DNA of 64,000 nucleotides. Source: [Mycobacterium] fortunisiensis. GTDB lineage: Bacteria > Actinomycetota > Actinomycetes > Mycobacteriales > Mycobacteriaceae. The notes beneath the pieces were generated by a model that saw nothing but the letters and a program-made list of their open reading frames with translations, did not search any database and was not told the DNA's origin. The DNA is taken from positions 124,001 to 188,000 of the forward strand of contig NZ_VOMB01000020.1 of assembly GCF_019050325.1 (NCBI RefSeq). Reading direction: 5' to 3'. Made by a program: the position numbers and the translations under genes. Positions 11,925-20,439 of the stretch are shown here, piece after piece; within the stretch, counting starts at the first letter, position 1, and every line of letters starts with the position of its first letter.

Positions 11925-13163
11925 CTAGAGCTGCACTCCCAGCAGGGCGTCCACCGTGTCGGCGACCTGGCGTGGCGACGTCGCGTCATGCCCGCCGTAG
12001 GCCAGCGCGTCGGTACACCAACCATCCAGTGCGGCAAGGGCTTTCGGGGTGTCCAGGTCGTCGGCGAGGTACTGGCGCACCCGGGCCACCACATCGGTGG
12101 CATCCGGCCCGGCGGGCAGCGCGGTAGCGCTGCGCCAGTGCTGCAGCCGGCGGTTGGCCTCCTCCAGCCCCGCGTCGCTCCAGTACCGGTCCGACCGGTA
12201 ATGGCCCGCAAACAGTCCGAGCCGCACGGCTGACGGATCGACGCCGTCGGCACGCAGCCGTGACACCAGCACCAGGTTGCCGCGGCTCTTGCTCATCTTG
12301 TGCCCGTCCCAGCCGATCATCCCGGCGTGTACGTAGTGCCGGGCGAATCGCCGCTCGCCGGTGACGCATTCGGCGTGCGCGGCGGAGAACTCGTGGTGCG
12401 GGAAGATCAGATCGCTGCCGCCGCCCTGGATGTCCACGACCGAGCCGATCCGGCTCAGCGCGATCGCCGAGCATTCCACGTGCCAGCCGGGCCGGCCGGG
12501 CCCGAACGGCGAGGGCCAGCTCGGCTCACCCGGGCGCTGCGCCCGCCAGAGCAGGGCGTCGAGTTGGTCGGTCTTGCCGACGCGGTCGGGATCACCGCCA
12601 CGCTCGCCGAACAGCCGCAGCATGAGGTCACGGTCATAGCCCGACTCGTAGCCGAACTGCACGGTGGCGTCGGCACGGTAGTAGACGTCGGGATATTCGG
12701 CGTCGTCGACGACGTAGGCCGCGCCGGAGGCCATCATCTTCTCCACCAGCTCGACCACCTCGGCGATCGCGTCGGTGGCGGCCACGTAGTCCCGCGGCGG
12801 CAGGACCCGCAGCGCGGTCATGTCGTCGCGGAACAGCTGGGTTTCGCGGTCGCCGAGGTCACGCCAGTCGATGCCGTCGCGAGCGGCTCGCTCGAACAGT
12901 GGGTCGTCGACATCGGTGATGTTCTGGACGTAGTGCACGGTGTGCCCGGCGTCCAGCCACAGCCGATGTACCAGGTCGAAGGTCAGATACGTGGCCGCAT
13001 GCCCGAGATGTGTGGCGTCGTACGGCGTGATGCCACACACGTACATGGTGGCCGTCGGCCCCGGGGCAACGGGCCGGATCTGCCCGTCTGCGGTGTCGTA
13101 CAGCCGCAGTTGCGGACCCCGCCCCGGCAGTACCGGAATTGATGGCGCCGACCACGACTGCAT
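11925..13163 (-). CDS. mshC: Mycothiol synthesis ligase MshC
   Basis: MshC uses ATP to join cysteine to the glucosaminyl-inositol precursor of mycothiol, the main thiol of Actinobacteria. The 412-aa protein is a class I cysteinyl-tRNA synthetase relative. It has CGITPYDATHLGHA (a zinc-binding cysteine and HIGH-like site), a second zinc site around WHVECSAIA and HHEFSAAHAECV, and KMSKSRGN near residue 290. It lacks the anticodon-binding C-terminal extension of true CysS. Length and position match Rv2130c. cysQ lies directly upstream on the same strand, as in other mycobacteria. Confidence 0.94.
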   Translation of the reverse strand: MQSWSAPSIPVLPGRGPQLRLYDTADGQIRPVAPGPTATMYVCGITPYDATHLGHAATYLTFDLVHRLWLDAGHTVHYVQNITDVDDPLFERAARDGIDWRDLGDRETQLFRDDMTALRVLPPRDYVAATDAIAEVVELVEKMMASGAAYVVDDAEYPDVYYRADATVQFGYESGYDRDLMLRLFGERGGDPDRVGKTDQLDALLWRAQRPGEPSWPSPFGPGRPGWHVECSAIALSRIGSVVDIQGGGSDLIFPHHEFSAAHAECVTGERRFARHYVHAGMIGWDGHKMSKSRGNLVLVSRLRADGVDPSAVRLGLFAGHYRSDRYWSDAGLEEANRRLQHWRSATALPAGPDATDVVARVRQYLADDLDTPKALAALDGWCTDALAYGGHDATSPRQVADTVDALLGVQL

Positions 13164-13219
13164 GGCCTCGACTCTAAGGTGCTCGCTCAGGACGGCCTCC
13201 CGCCGGTCGGTCCGGCACA

Positions 13220-13255
13220 GTTCAGGTAGACAGACAAGTTCAGGTAGACAGACAA
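13220..13255. repeat. Perfect 18-bp tandem duplication upstream of mshC
   Basis: GTTCAGGTAGACAGACAA occurs twice head to tail (13220-13237 and 13238-13255) in the 133-bp gap between cysQ and mshC. It is about 57-92 bp upstream of the mshC start. The rest of the gap shows no gene. It could be a replication slippage duplication or a pair of regulator sites. Confidence 0.8.
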
Positions 13256-13296
13256 ATGGGCGCGCGAATCCATTCCCGCCTCGCTGTGCCCAATTC

Positions 13297-14058
13297 TCAT
13301 CGGGCCATCCCGATCGCCTCCAACAGGATCGGCGCCAACTCCTGACGGCACATGACGAAATCCGGCAGGTACGGGTCGGCGCGGTTGTACCGCAACGGCG
13401 AGCCGTCCAGCCGCGAGGCGTGCAGACCGGCGGCCAGCACCACACCCGCGGGGGCGGCCGAATCCCACTCCCACTGCCCACCGGCGTGGATGTAGGCGTC
13501 CACATCACCGCGCACCACGGCCATCGCCTTGGCCCCGGCCGAGCCGATGCGCACCAGCCGGAAATCCAGATGCTCACGGATCCGCCAGAGCACCGCCGGG
13601 GGCCGATTGGAGCTCGCCGTGACCAACAGTGGCCCGTCGCGCCGTGGCCCAGGCGGGCGGACGGTATCGCTGCGGTAGACCTCGCCGCGGGCCGGCAGGG
13701 CCACCACGGCATCCGATAGTCCCCCGTCGACACCCACCGAGCGTTGCCACAACGCGATGTGCACCGCCCAGTCCTCACGGCCGGGCAGCGAGAACTCGTG
13801 CGTGCCGTCCACCGGATCGACGATCCAGACCCGGTCGGCGTCGACCCGGGACAGGTCGTCGACCGCCTCCTCGCTGAGCACCGAATCCCGGGGGCGGGCC
13901 TGGGCCAGGCGGTCGAGGATCAGCGCGTTGGACCGCCGGTCCCCCTCGTCGCCGAGGTAGTACGGGTCGTAGAAACCGACCTCCTCGCGCACGGCCAACA
14001 GCAACTCACCGGCCTCCTTGGCCACGGCGGCAGCCAGGTCGGCGTCGGTCGAGTGCAC
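13297..14058 (-). CDS. cysQ: 3'(2'),5'-bisphosphate nucleotidase CysQ
   Basis: CysQ removes the 3'-phosphate from PAP and PAPS in sulfate assimilation; the mycobacterial enzyme also acts on inositol and fructose phosphates. The product is 253 aa. The metal-binding inositol monophosphatase motifs are VLSEEAVDD (first metal Glu), WIVDPVDGTHEFS (DPxDGT) and GGQWEWDSAAPAGVVLAAG (WDxAA). The GTG at 14058 is the only reasonable start that avoids overlap with the divergent gene at 14150. It pairs with mshC downstream, linking sulfur supply and mycothiol synthesis. Confidence 0.93.
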   Translation of the reverse strand: MHSTDADLAAAVAKEAGELLLAVREEVGFYDPYYLGDEGDRRSNALILDRLAQARPRDSVLSEEAVDDLSRVDADRVWIVDPVDGTHEFSLPGREDWAVHIALWQRSVGVDGGLSDAVVALPARGEVYRSDTVRPPGPRRDGPLLVTASSNRPPAVLWRIREHLDFRLVRIGSAGAKAMAVVRGDVDAYIHAGGQWEWDSAAPAGVVLAAGLHASRLDGSPLRYNRADPYLPDFVMCRQELAPILLEAIGMAR

Positions 14059-14149
14059 CGGATCAGTATCGGTGGCGCGTCGAACTGGTGCGTTGGCGGG
14101 GTTCGTTGTGCCAGTAAAGTCGGGCCACGTCGTCCAGTTGAGGAGATCC

Positions 14150-14557
14150 ATGGCCGAGCAGACCCCGACCGACAACCTGTCCGACTCGTGGCGGTGGAAG
14201 TTCGATTTCTTTAACACCTACGGCCAGCCGAACTCGACGCCGGCAGCCAAGGCCGCCTACCGCAACCTCAGCTTCATGGCCAAGCTGCGGCTCAACTCGA
14301 ACATCTTGGCTTTCCTGTTCGGCCCGATCTATTTCTTCGTCAAAGGCATGTGGCGCAAAGGTTTGACGCTGTTGGCGTTGACCGTCGTGGTCGCGGCAGT
14401 GGGGGTGTCGCTCGGTGTCAGCGATACGATCGCCCGGGCCATCGGACTCGGTATCGCGGCGCTGGCGATGTCCACCGCCAACTACGCGTACTACCTTCAT
14501 GTGGTGCGCGGCAGCCAATCCTGGAATCCGTTCGAGGGATTCGGGCGCGCGGGTTAA
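14150..14557 (+). CDS. DUF2628 family membrane protein
   Basis: A 135-aa protein starting at an ATG preceded by GAGGAG. A polar N-terminal third (WRWKFDFFNTYG) is followed by LAFLFGPIYFFVKGMWRKG, typical of DUF2628, and two or three membrane helices. The function is unknown. The gene is divergent from cysQ and its stop codon overlaps the end of the convergent gene at 14554. Confidence 0.82.
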   Translation: MAEQTPTDNLSDSWRWKFDFFNTYGQPNSTPAAKAAYRNLSFMAKLRLNSNILAFLFGPIYFFVKGMWRKGLTLLALTVVVAAVGVSLGVSDTIARAIGLGIAALAMSTANYAYYLHVVRGSQSWNPFEGFGRAG

Positions 14558-15363
14558 AAGGCCGGCCACGGGATCGGCCGATGCCGATCCGGGGTCGGCA
14601 TCACCGGGTTCTCCAGTAGCCCAACGATTCTGGACCGCAACGCGGCGATCTCGGCGTCGGTGATGTGCGGGCACAGTTGCTCTGCCAGGTCACTGAATCC
14701 GTCACGCAATGCGGTGACGTCGGCCAGCGTTTCGTCGTCGACGGGCTTGCCGGCCCAGCCCCACAGCACCGTGCGCAGCTTGTCCTCGACGTGCAAGCTC
14801 ACCCCGTGGTCCACGCCGTAGACCGCGCCGTCGAGACCGGCCAGGACATGCCCGCCCTTACGGTCGGCGTTGTTGATCAGGACGTCGAACACCGCCAGCC
14901 GGAACAGCCGGGGATCGTCGGCGTGCACCAGGGTCACTTCGTCACCGGTGTAGTCGTAGGCCTGCAGGATCGGCAGGAAACCCGGCGGAATGTGCCCGGC
15001 CGGCAGCAGATCCACCAGATCGGGGCCGGCGCCGGGCTCATCGCCCACCTGGTCGCCCGGCTGGTCCACCCACAGCTGCAACATGCCGGGCCCGGCCGGA
15101 CCGTCACGAACAATGGTGTGCGGCACAATGTTCCAGCCCAATGCCACCGAGATCAGGTAGGCGGACAGCTCACGCCCGGCCAGTGTGCCGTCGGGAAAAT
15201 CCCACAGCGGCGCCTCACCCCGGACCGGCTTGTACACGCAGTGCACCTGCCGGTCTGCGATGGTGGCCTCGCACAGGAAGGTGGCGTTGCTCGCCGACCG
15301 GATGCGGCCGATCACGGTCAGCTCACCGTCGGCCAGCACCGTGGCGTCAGGTGTCTGCGGCAT
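14554..15363 (-). CDS. SCO1664 family protein (kinase-like fold)
   Basis: A 269-aa protein of the conserved actinobacterial SCO1664 family, matching Rv2133c. CVYKPVRGEAPLWDFP resembles an ATP-binding lysine strand, and VFDVLINNADRKGGHVL with VYGVDHGVSLH resembles the catalytic and metal loops of phosphatidylinositol kinase-like folds. Activity is unproven. The start at 15363 overlaps the end of the DUF3090 gene by 17 bp, so the two are translationally coupled. Confidence 0.85.
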   Translation of the reverse strand: MPQTPDATVLADGELTVIGRIRSASNATFLCEATIADRQVHCVYKPVRGEAPLWDFPDGTLAGRELSAYLISVALGWNIVPHTIVRDGPAGPGMLQLWVDQPGDQVGDEPGAGPDLVDLLPAGHIPPGFLPILQAYDYTGDEVTLVHADDPRLFRLAVFDVLINNADRKGGHVLAGLDGAVYGVDHGVSLHVEDKLRTVLWGWAGKPVDDETLADVTALRDGFSDLAEQLCPHITDAEIAALRSRIVGLLENPVMPTPDRHRPIPWPAF

Positions 15364-15934
15364 CGTCGGACCCGGCCACCTCACCGCGCCGATAACCGTT
15401 GGTACGAACGCAGATGTGGCCGTCGGGGTCCAGTGGCTCATCGCACAGCGGGCACGGTGGACGTCCGGCCGAGATCACCCGATTGGACCGGGTGGCGAAC
15501 TCGCGGGCCGACTCCGGGGTGAGAAACACCCGGACCGCATCGGGCCCGTCCTCGGCATCGTCGAGGACCACCGAGGCGTCGAACTCCCCTTCGGACACGG
15601 CGAGCAACTCGACCACGACGGTCTGCGCCTCCGAATCCCAGCCCAGCCCCATCGTCCCGACCCGGAACTCGGCATCGACCGGCGTGACCAGCGGCTGCAG
15701 GTCGCTCACCTCACCGGTGTCCGGCGGGATCGGCGTGCCGAAACGGCGATTGATCTCGGTCAGCAACGCCGCAATGCGCTCAGCCAGCACCGCGACCTGC
15801 TGCTTCTCCAAGATCACCGAGATCACCCGTTTGTCGTGGACCGCCTGCAGGTAGAACGTGCGGTTACCGGGTTGGCCGACAGTCCCGGCCACAAAGCGGT
15901 CGGGTGTGCGGAATACGTGAATTGCGCGGGCCAT
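15347..15934 (-). CDS. DUF3090 family protein
   Basis: A 195-aa conserved actinobacterial protein, the same length as Rv2134c. It begins MARAIHVFRTPDRFVAGTVG. The C terminus carries a cysteine/histidine cluster, PPCPLCDEPLDPDGHIC, that looks like a small zinc site. The function is unknown. It is always seen next to the SCO1664 protein and the histidine phosphatase, and the three make a minus-strand unit here. Confidence 0.87.
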   Translation of the reverse strand: MARAIHVFRTPDRFVAGTVGQPGNRTFYLQAVHDKRVISVILEKQQVAVLAERIAALLTEINRRFGTPIPPDTGEVSDLQPLVTPVDAEFRVGTMGLGWDSEAQTVVVELLAVSEGEFDASVVLDDAEDGPDAVRVFLTPESAREFATRSNRVISAGRPPCPLCDEPLDPDGHICVRTNGYRRGEVAGSDDAADT

Positions 15935-15969
15935 GGCACCTTCCAAAATACCGGTATCGGCACTGCGGG

Positions 15970-16641
15970 TCAGTCGGTGGACCCACCCACGACGGCATCC
16001 GTGGCGGGTTTGGCGGCCAAGCCCGCACTCAATTGCGGGCCGGTGTGGTTGATGTGCATGACGAACGGACGCATGTCGGTGTAGCGGATCACACTCATCG
16101 AGGCCGGGTCGGCGGTTATGCGCTGAAATCCGTCCAGGTGCACACCGAGCGCGTCGGCCAGCACCGCCTTGATCACGTCGCCGTGGGTACAGGCCAGCCA
16201 GAGCACGTCGGCGCCGTGTTCGTCGGCCAGCGCCCGGTCCCGCTCGCGCACCGCGGCCACCGCCCGGGCCTGCACCTGGGCCAGGCCTTCCCCGTCGGGA
16301 AACACCGCGGCACTGGGCTGCTGCTGGACCACCTTCCACAGGGGTTCCTTCACCAGTTCGCCGATGGCGCGTCCGGTCCAGCTGCCGTAGTCCACCTCGG
16401 TAAGCCGCTCGTCGACGATCGGTGCCAGCCCGAGCGCAGTGGCCAGTGGCACCACCGTGCGCTCGCAACGCAACAGCGGCGAGCGCACGATCGCGGTCAG
16501 CGGCAGTTCCCCGAGGCGCGCGGCCAGGCCGGCCGCCTGCTCGGCACCGCGCTCGTCGAGGTCGACGCCGTCGCTCCGGCCGGCCAGGGTGTGCGCGGTG
16601 TTCGAGGTCGAACGGCCGTGCCGCAGCAGGATCACGGTCAT
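15970..16641 (-). CDS. Histidine phosphatase superfamily protein
   Basis: A 223-aa phosphoglycerate-mutase-like protein, matching Rv2135c. The phosphohistidine motif LLRHGRSTSN lies at residues 5-14, the acid/base region is TEVDYGSWTGRAI, and the second histidine is in CTHGDVIKAVL. It is most likely a phosphatase rather than a true mutase. The substrate is unknown. It is the first gene of the three-gene unit with DUF3090 and SCO1664. Confidence 0.9.
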   Translation of the reverse strand: MTVILLRHGRSTSNTAHTLAGRSDGVDLDERGAEQAAGLAARLGELPLTAIVRSPLLRCERTVVPLATALGLAPIVDERLTEVDYGSWTGRAIGELVKEPLWKVVQQQPSAAVFPDGEGLAQVQARAVAAVRERDRALADEHGADVLWLACTHGDVIKAVLADALGVHLDGFQRITADPASMSVIRYTDMRPFVMHINHTGPQLSAGLAAKPATDAVVGGSTD

Positions 16642-16679
16642 CTCTCAATCCTCACTATCGGGTCGTGCACTGTCTGAAA

Positions 16680-17510
16680 TCATTGCGCGGCCACCACTCC
16701 GGTGCCCAGCAGCGCCAGCACCACCGCGCCCAGCACGATGCGATAGCCGACGAACCAGTACATGCTGTGCGACACCAGGAATTTCAGGAACCAGGCGATG
16801 GCCGCGAAGCCGACGACGAACGCGATCACCGTGGCCACCAGCAGCTGGGCGCCGCTGGCGCTCATCCCCTCCCCGACCGGATGAAAGGCATCCGGCAGGG
16901 AGAACAGCCCCGAGGCGAAGACCGCGGGGATCGCCAGCAGGAAACCGAACCGGGCCGCCAACTCGCGCTCCATGCCGAGGAAGAGCCCGGCGCTGATCGT
17001 CGCACCCGAGCGCGACACCCCCGGTACCAGCGCCAGACACTGGGCCAGACCCACCACGATGCTGTCGCGCCAGGTCAACTGCTCGACACGGCGCGTCTGC
17101 CGGCCGTAGTACTCGGCCGCGGCGATCACCGCCGAGAACACGATCAACGCAGTCGCCACCAGCCACAGATTCCTTGCGCCGGTACGGATCTCGTCTTTGA
17201 ACAGCAGCCCGAAAACCCCGATGGGAATGCTGCCGATGATCACCCACCAGCCCAGCCAGTAGTCGGCGGAGCGGTGCGCGGCGACGAACAATCCGTTGAA
17301 CCAGGCCCTGATGATGCGCACGATGTCGCGGGCGAAGTACACCAGCACCGCCAGCTCGGTTCCCAGTTGGGTGACAGCGGTGAACGAGGCGCCCGCGTCG
17401 TCGGAGAAGAACACCCGGGACGTGATCGCGAGGTGCCCGGACGACGAGACCGGAAGAAACTCGGTGAGTCCCTGGACAATCGACAACACCACCACTTGCA
17501 GCCAGGACAT
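16680..17510 (-). CDS. uppP: Undecaprenyl-diphosphatase UppP/BacA
   Basis: This membrane enzyme recycles C55 (in mycobacteria decaprenyl) diphosphate to the monophosphate lipid carrier used in wall synthesis. The 276-aa protein has seven to eight helices with both family motifs: QGLTEFLPVSSSGHL at the N terminus and PGVSRSGATISAGLFLGMER near residue 160. The ATG at 17510 gives the same length as Rv2136c; a GTG 18 bases upstream would add six residues. It lies 38 bp upstream of the histidine phosphatase on the same strand. Confidence 0.95.
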   Translation of the reverse strand: MSWLQVVVLSIVQGLTEFLPVSSSGHLAITSRVFFSDDAGASFTAVTQLGTELAVLVYFARDIVRIIRAWFNGLFVAAHRSADYWLGWWVIIGSIPIGVFGLLFKDEIRTGARNLWLVATALIVFSAVIAAAEYYGRQTRRVEQLTWRDSIVVGLAQCLALVPGVSRSGATISAGLFLGMERELAARFGFLLAIPAVFASGLFSLPDAFHPVGEGMSASGAQLLVATVIAFVVGFAAIAWFLKFLVSHSMYWFVGYRIVLGAVVLALLGTGVVAAQ

Positions 17511-17565
17511 GGCACCGACGTCAGTCACGACGACGACCGTACCGTGACGGCAGCGGTGGGTTCGT

Positions 17566-17877
17566 TCAGCGAGTACCGCGCGAAACCGGCTGCGCGTCGG
17601 CGACGGCGTCGCGGACCGTTGCCGACAGGCTGCGTTCGTCAGACAGGTCGATATCGGTCAGTTTGCGGGTGGCCACAGCCACCACGTCGTCCTCCACCGG
17701 AACCGGTCCGGACAACCGGGGACGGTAGACCTCGATCATCAGCTGCTGGCGTTCGATGTGGAACGAAAAACTCCGGCCATCGCCAACCTGGCCAAATCCG
17801 CTGGCGTGGACACCAGTGGAAATATCCTCCATAGCAAACTCTCGGTTACCCAATTCCCGGTCTGCGGCGAGGGTCAT
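17566..17877 (-). CDS. Conserved hypothetical protein (Rv2137c-like)
   Basis: A small soluble protein of about 103 aa. The conserved core is GFGQVGDGRSFSFHIERQQL followed by MIEVYRPRLSGPVPVEDDVV and a helical C terminus. The function is unknown. The start is uncertain: the ATG at 17877 is used, an ATG at 17832 gives 88 aa, and the frame is open further upstream. The opposite-strand lipoprotein gene starts about 80 bp away. Confidence 0.7.
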   Translation of the reverse strand: MTLAADRELGNREFAMEDISTGVHASGFGQVGDGRSFSFHIERQQLMIEVYRPRLSGPVPVEDDVVAVATRKLTDIDLSDERSLSATVRDAVADAQPVSRGTR

Positions 17878-17958
17878 GGTCGAACCATACCTCGACTTAT
17901 GCCGCGTCGGTCGCAGACTCGACCAATTGCGGCCGACGGCCATGCCTAAACTGGATTC

Positions 17959-19029
17959 TTGCCCGTCACCGACATCCGTCGCCCGATCGAAAGCCCTCCG
18001 TTGCGCCCAATCCTTGCAGGTCAGCCCGTTCGTGCCGGCCTGGTCGCGTTGGCCCTGCTGCTCAGCGCGGGCTGTACATCCCACTCCGCCGACGCGCCGC
18101 CACCCACCATCGAGCCCGCTCAGGCCGCTGTTTCACCCCCGGTCACCGTGACCCCGACCGGTGAGATCCGGCAACTGCCCGGGCGCGCCGAGGCCGCGGT
18201 GTTCGACCCGGCCACCGCCACCCTGGCCGTGCTGAGCCCCGCCCCCGAGGGCCGGTCCACTCTGAGCCTGGTGACCGGCAACCGGCCGGTGCGCGATGTG
18301 GCGCTGGCACCGGCGGCCACGGCGCTGGCCCCCGACGGCCACGGCGCCATCCTGGCCGCCACCCGGGGCGGGTACGTCCGGGTCGACATCGCCACCGCCA
18401 AGGCCGACAAAATCGAGGTGGACGGCGCCGCGGACACGGTATTCACTGCGATCGCGCTGCGTGCCGACGGTCGGCCGGTGCTGGGCAGCTCCGACGGAGC
18501 GCTCTATACGCTGGGCGACGACCACACCGTGAGCGTCCGGCTCAAGATCTTCGCGCGAGTGGATTCACTTGTCACACAGGGCAATACCGCAGTGGTGCTG
18601 GATCGCGGGCAAACCTCGGTGACCGCCGTCAACCCCGACGGAACCAAGGCCGCCCAGGCGCTGCGGGCCGGCGAGGGCGCCACCACCATGGCCGCCGACG
18701 CACGCGGCCGGGTCCTGGTGGCCGACACCCGGGGCGACGAGTTACTGGTGTTCGGCACCGATCCGCTGATCATGCGGCAGCGCTACCCGGTGCCCGCCGC
18801 GCCCTACGGTCTGGCCGGATCCGCGCAGCTGGCCTGGGTGTCGCAGACCGCGGCCAACACCGTCATTGGTTACGATCTGTCCACCGGCATACCCGTGGAA
18901 AAGGTGCGTTATCGAACCGTGCAGCAACCGAACTCCCTGGCCTACGACGACAAGACCGACACCCTCTACGTGGTGTCCGGCTCGGGAGCCGGTGTTCAGG
19001 TGATCCACGATGCGGCGGGCCGCCGATGA
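17959..19029 (+). CDS. Lipoprotein with beta-propeller-like domain (LppL-like)
   Basis: A 356-aa predicted lipoprotein. The signal peptide has a basic N region, ALVALALLL-type core and lipobox LSAGC (Cys 39), so it should be lipidated and anchored outside the membrane. The mature part carries YncE/NHL-like beta-propeller repeats such as GRVLVADTRGDELLVFG and PNSLAYDDKTDTLYVVSG. It corresponds to lppL (Rv2138). The TTG at 17959 and a TTG at 18001 are both possible starts. The stop overlaps the DUF5703 start (ATGA), so the three genes lipoprotein-DUF5703-pyrD are coupled. Confidence 0.88.
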   Translation: MPVTDIRRPIESPPLRPILAGQPVRAGLVALALLLSAGCTSHSADAPPPTIEPAQAAVSPPVTVTPTGEIRQLPGRAEAAVFDPATATLAVLSPAPEGRSTLSLVTGNRPVRDVALAPAATALAPDGHGAILAATRGGYVRVDIATAKADKIEVDGAADTVFTAIALRADGRPVLGSSDGALYTLGDDHTVSVRLKIFARVDSLVTQGNTAVVLDRGQTSVTAVNPDGTKAAQALRAGEGATTMAADARGRVLVADTRGDELLVFGTDPLIMRQRYPVPAAPYGLAGSAQLAWVSQTAANTVIGYDLSTGIPVEKVRYRTVQQPNSLAYDDKTDTLYVVSGSGAGVQVIHDAAGRR

Positions 19030-19295
19030 CCACGATCCAGCAGGGCCGCATGCCGCCGGGGTGGGACAAGGTGGTCGCCGAGGATCTGTCCGAAGAGTAC
19101 GACTGGATTCCGCTACGCCTGCCTCCTGATGTCACCAGGATCAGCGCCTCGATCCGGTTGTCGATCGAGGCCGAGTACCGCGGCTGGGAACTCACCCGGG
19201 TGCGGGCCTACACCGATGGGAGCCGACGGGTGCTGTTGCGCCGCAAGAAAACTGCCTCAACCATGCCGGGCACACCCCAGGCGCCGTCGCTGTGA
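19026..19295 (+). CDS. DUF5703 family protein
   Basis: An 89-aa basic and acidic soluble protein containing EYDWIPLRLPPDVTRISASI and YRGWELTRVRAYTDGSRRV, the DUF5703 core. The function is unknown. It overlaps both neighbours by four bases (ATGA with the lipoprotein, GTGA with pyrD), showing tight translational coupling. Confidence 0.85.
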   Translation: MTTIQQGRMPPGWDKVVAEDLSEEYDWIPLRLPPDVTRISASIRLSIEAEYRGWELTRVRAYTDGSRRVLLRRKKTASTMPGTPQAPSL

Positions 19296-20356
19296 TCTAC
19301 GGCGCCCTGCGGCGGGCACTGTTTCTGGCGCCCCCAGAACGAATTCACCTGTGGGTGTTCACCCTGCTGCGCGCGGTCACCGGGGTGCCGTTGCTGCGCC
19401 GGGCGTTGGCGCGCCGGTTGACCCCGACCGACCCGGTGCTGGCGAGCACGGTGTTCGGGGTGCGGTTCGGCGGCCCGCTGGGCCTTGCCGCCGGTTTCGA
19501 CAAGGACGGTCGCGGACTGGGCACCTGGGGCGCACTCGGCTTCGGGTACGCCGAGGTCGGCACGGTGACCGCACAGCCGCAACCCGGCAACCCCGAGCCC
19601 CGGCTGTTCCGGCTGCCCGCCGATCACGCGCTGCTCAACCGGATGGGGTTCAACAACGAGGGCGCCGGCGCGCTGGCGATCCGACTGGCCCGGCACACCC
19701 CCGATGTCCCGATCGGGGTGAACATCGGCAAGACCAAGCTGACGCCGCCGCAGGACGCGGTGGCCGACTACGCCGAGAGCACCCGGCTGGTCAGCGCGCT
19801 GGCCGCCTACATCGTGGTCAACGTCAGCTCTCCCAATACCCCGGGGTTACGTGATCTGCAGGCCGTCGAATCGCTGCGTCCCATCCTGGCCGCGGTCAAG
19901 GCCGAGACCGACAAGCCGGTGCTGGTCAAGATCGCGCCGGACCTCTCGGACGCCGACATCGACGAAATCGCTGATCTGGCAGTCGAATTGGGCCTGGCCG
20001 GCATCGTTGCCACCAACACCACGATATCGAGGGACGGCTTGGCCACCCCCGGTGTCGACGAGCTGGGCAGCGGCGGGATCTCCGGGCGCCCGGTGGCGGC
20101 CCGGTCCCTGCAGGTGCTGCGCCGGCTGTATTCCCGGGTGGGCGACAGGCTGGTGTTGATCAGCGTCGGCGGCATCGAGACTTCCGACGACGCCTGGGAA
20201 CGGATCACCGCGGGCGCCACCCTGCTGCAGGGCTACACCGGGTTCATCTACGGCGGCGGCCTGTGGGCCAAACACATTCACGACGGGATCGCCGAGCGGT
20301 TGCGCTCCGGCGGATTCGCCTCGTTGGCCGACGCGGTGGGCTCGGCTGCACGCTGA
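19292..20356 (+). CDS. pyrD: Dihydroorotate dehydrogenase (quinone), class 2
   Basis: PyrD oxidises dihydroorotate to orotate in pyrimidine synthesis, passing electrons through FMN to membrane quinone. The 354-aa protein has the N-terminal amphipathic membrane-binding helices of class 2 enzymes. FMN and substrate motifs follow: GLAAGFDKDGRG, FNNEGAGALA, and NVSSPNTPGLRDLQ with the catalytic serine. KIAPDLSD and LISVGGIETSDDAWERI complete the barrel. It starts at a GTG overlapping the DUF5703 stop. Confidence 0.95.
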   Translation: MIYGALRRALFLAPPERIHLWVFTLLRAVTGVPLLRRALARRLTPTDPVLASTVFGVRFGGPLGLAAGFDKDGRGLGTWGALGFGYAEVGTVTAQPQPGNPEPRLFRLPADHALLNRMGFNNEGAGALAIRLARHTPDVPIGVNIGKTKLTPPQDAVADYAESTRLVSALAAYIVVNVSSPNTPGLRDLQAVESLRPILAAVKAETDKPVLVKIAPDLSDADIDEIADLAVELGLAGIVATNTTISRDGLATPGVDELGSGGISGRPVAARSLQVLRRLYSRVGDRLVLISVGGIETSDDAWERITAGATLLQGYTGFIYGGGLWAKHIHDGIAERLRSGGFASLADAVGSAAR

Positions 20357-20362
20357 CCGGGC

Positions 20363-20423
20363 GCGAGCGTGCGCGGAATGCTGCCCCAACACGGAGTGGC
20401 GGGCAGCAGACGCGCACGCTCGC
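20363..20423. terminator. Long convergent inverted repeat, likely bidirectional terminator
   Basis: GCGAGCGTGCGCG (20363-20375) is perfectly complementary to CGCGCACGCTCGC (20411-20423). Inside it GCTGCCC (20380-20386) pairs with GGGCAGC (20401-20407), giving a two-step stem with a 14-base tip. It fills the gap between convergent pyrD and the YbhB gene. There is no T-run, as is usual for actinobacterial terminators. The outer arm also resembles palindromic intergenic elements that recur in mycobacterial genomes. Confidence 0.7.
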
Positions 20424-20439
20424 GGTGCTAGCCGCTCAC

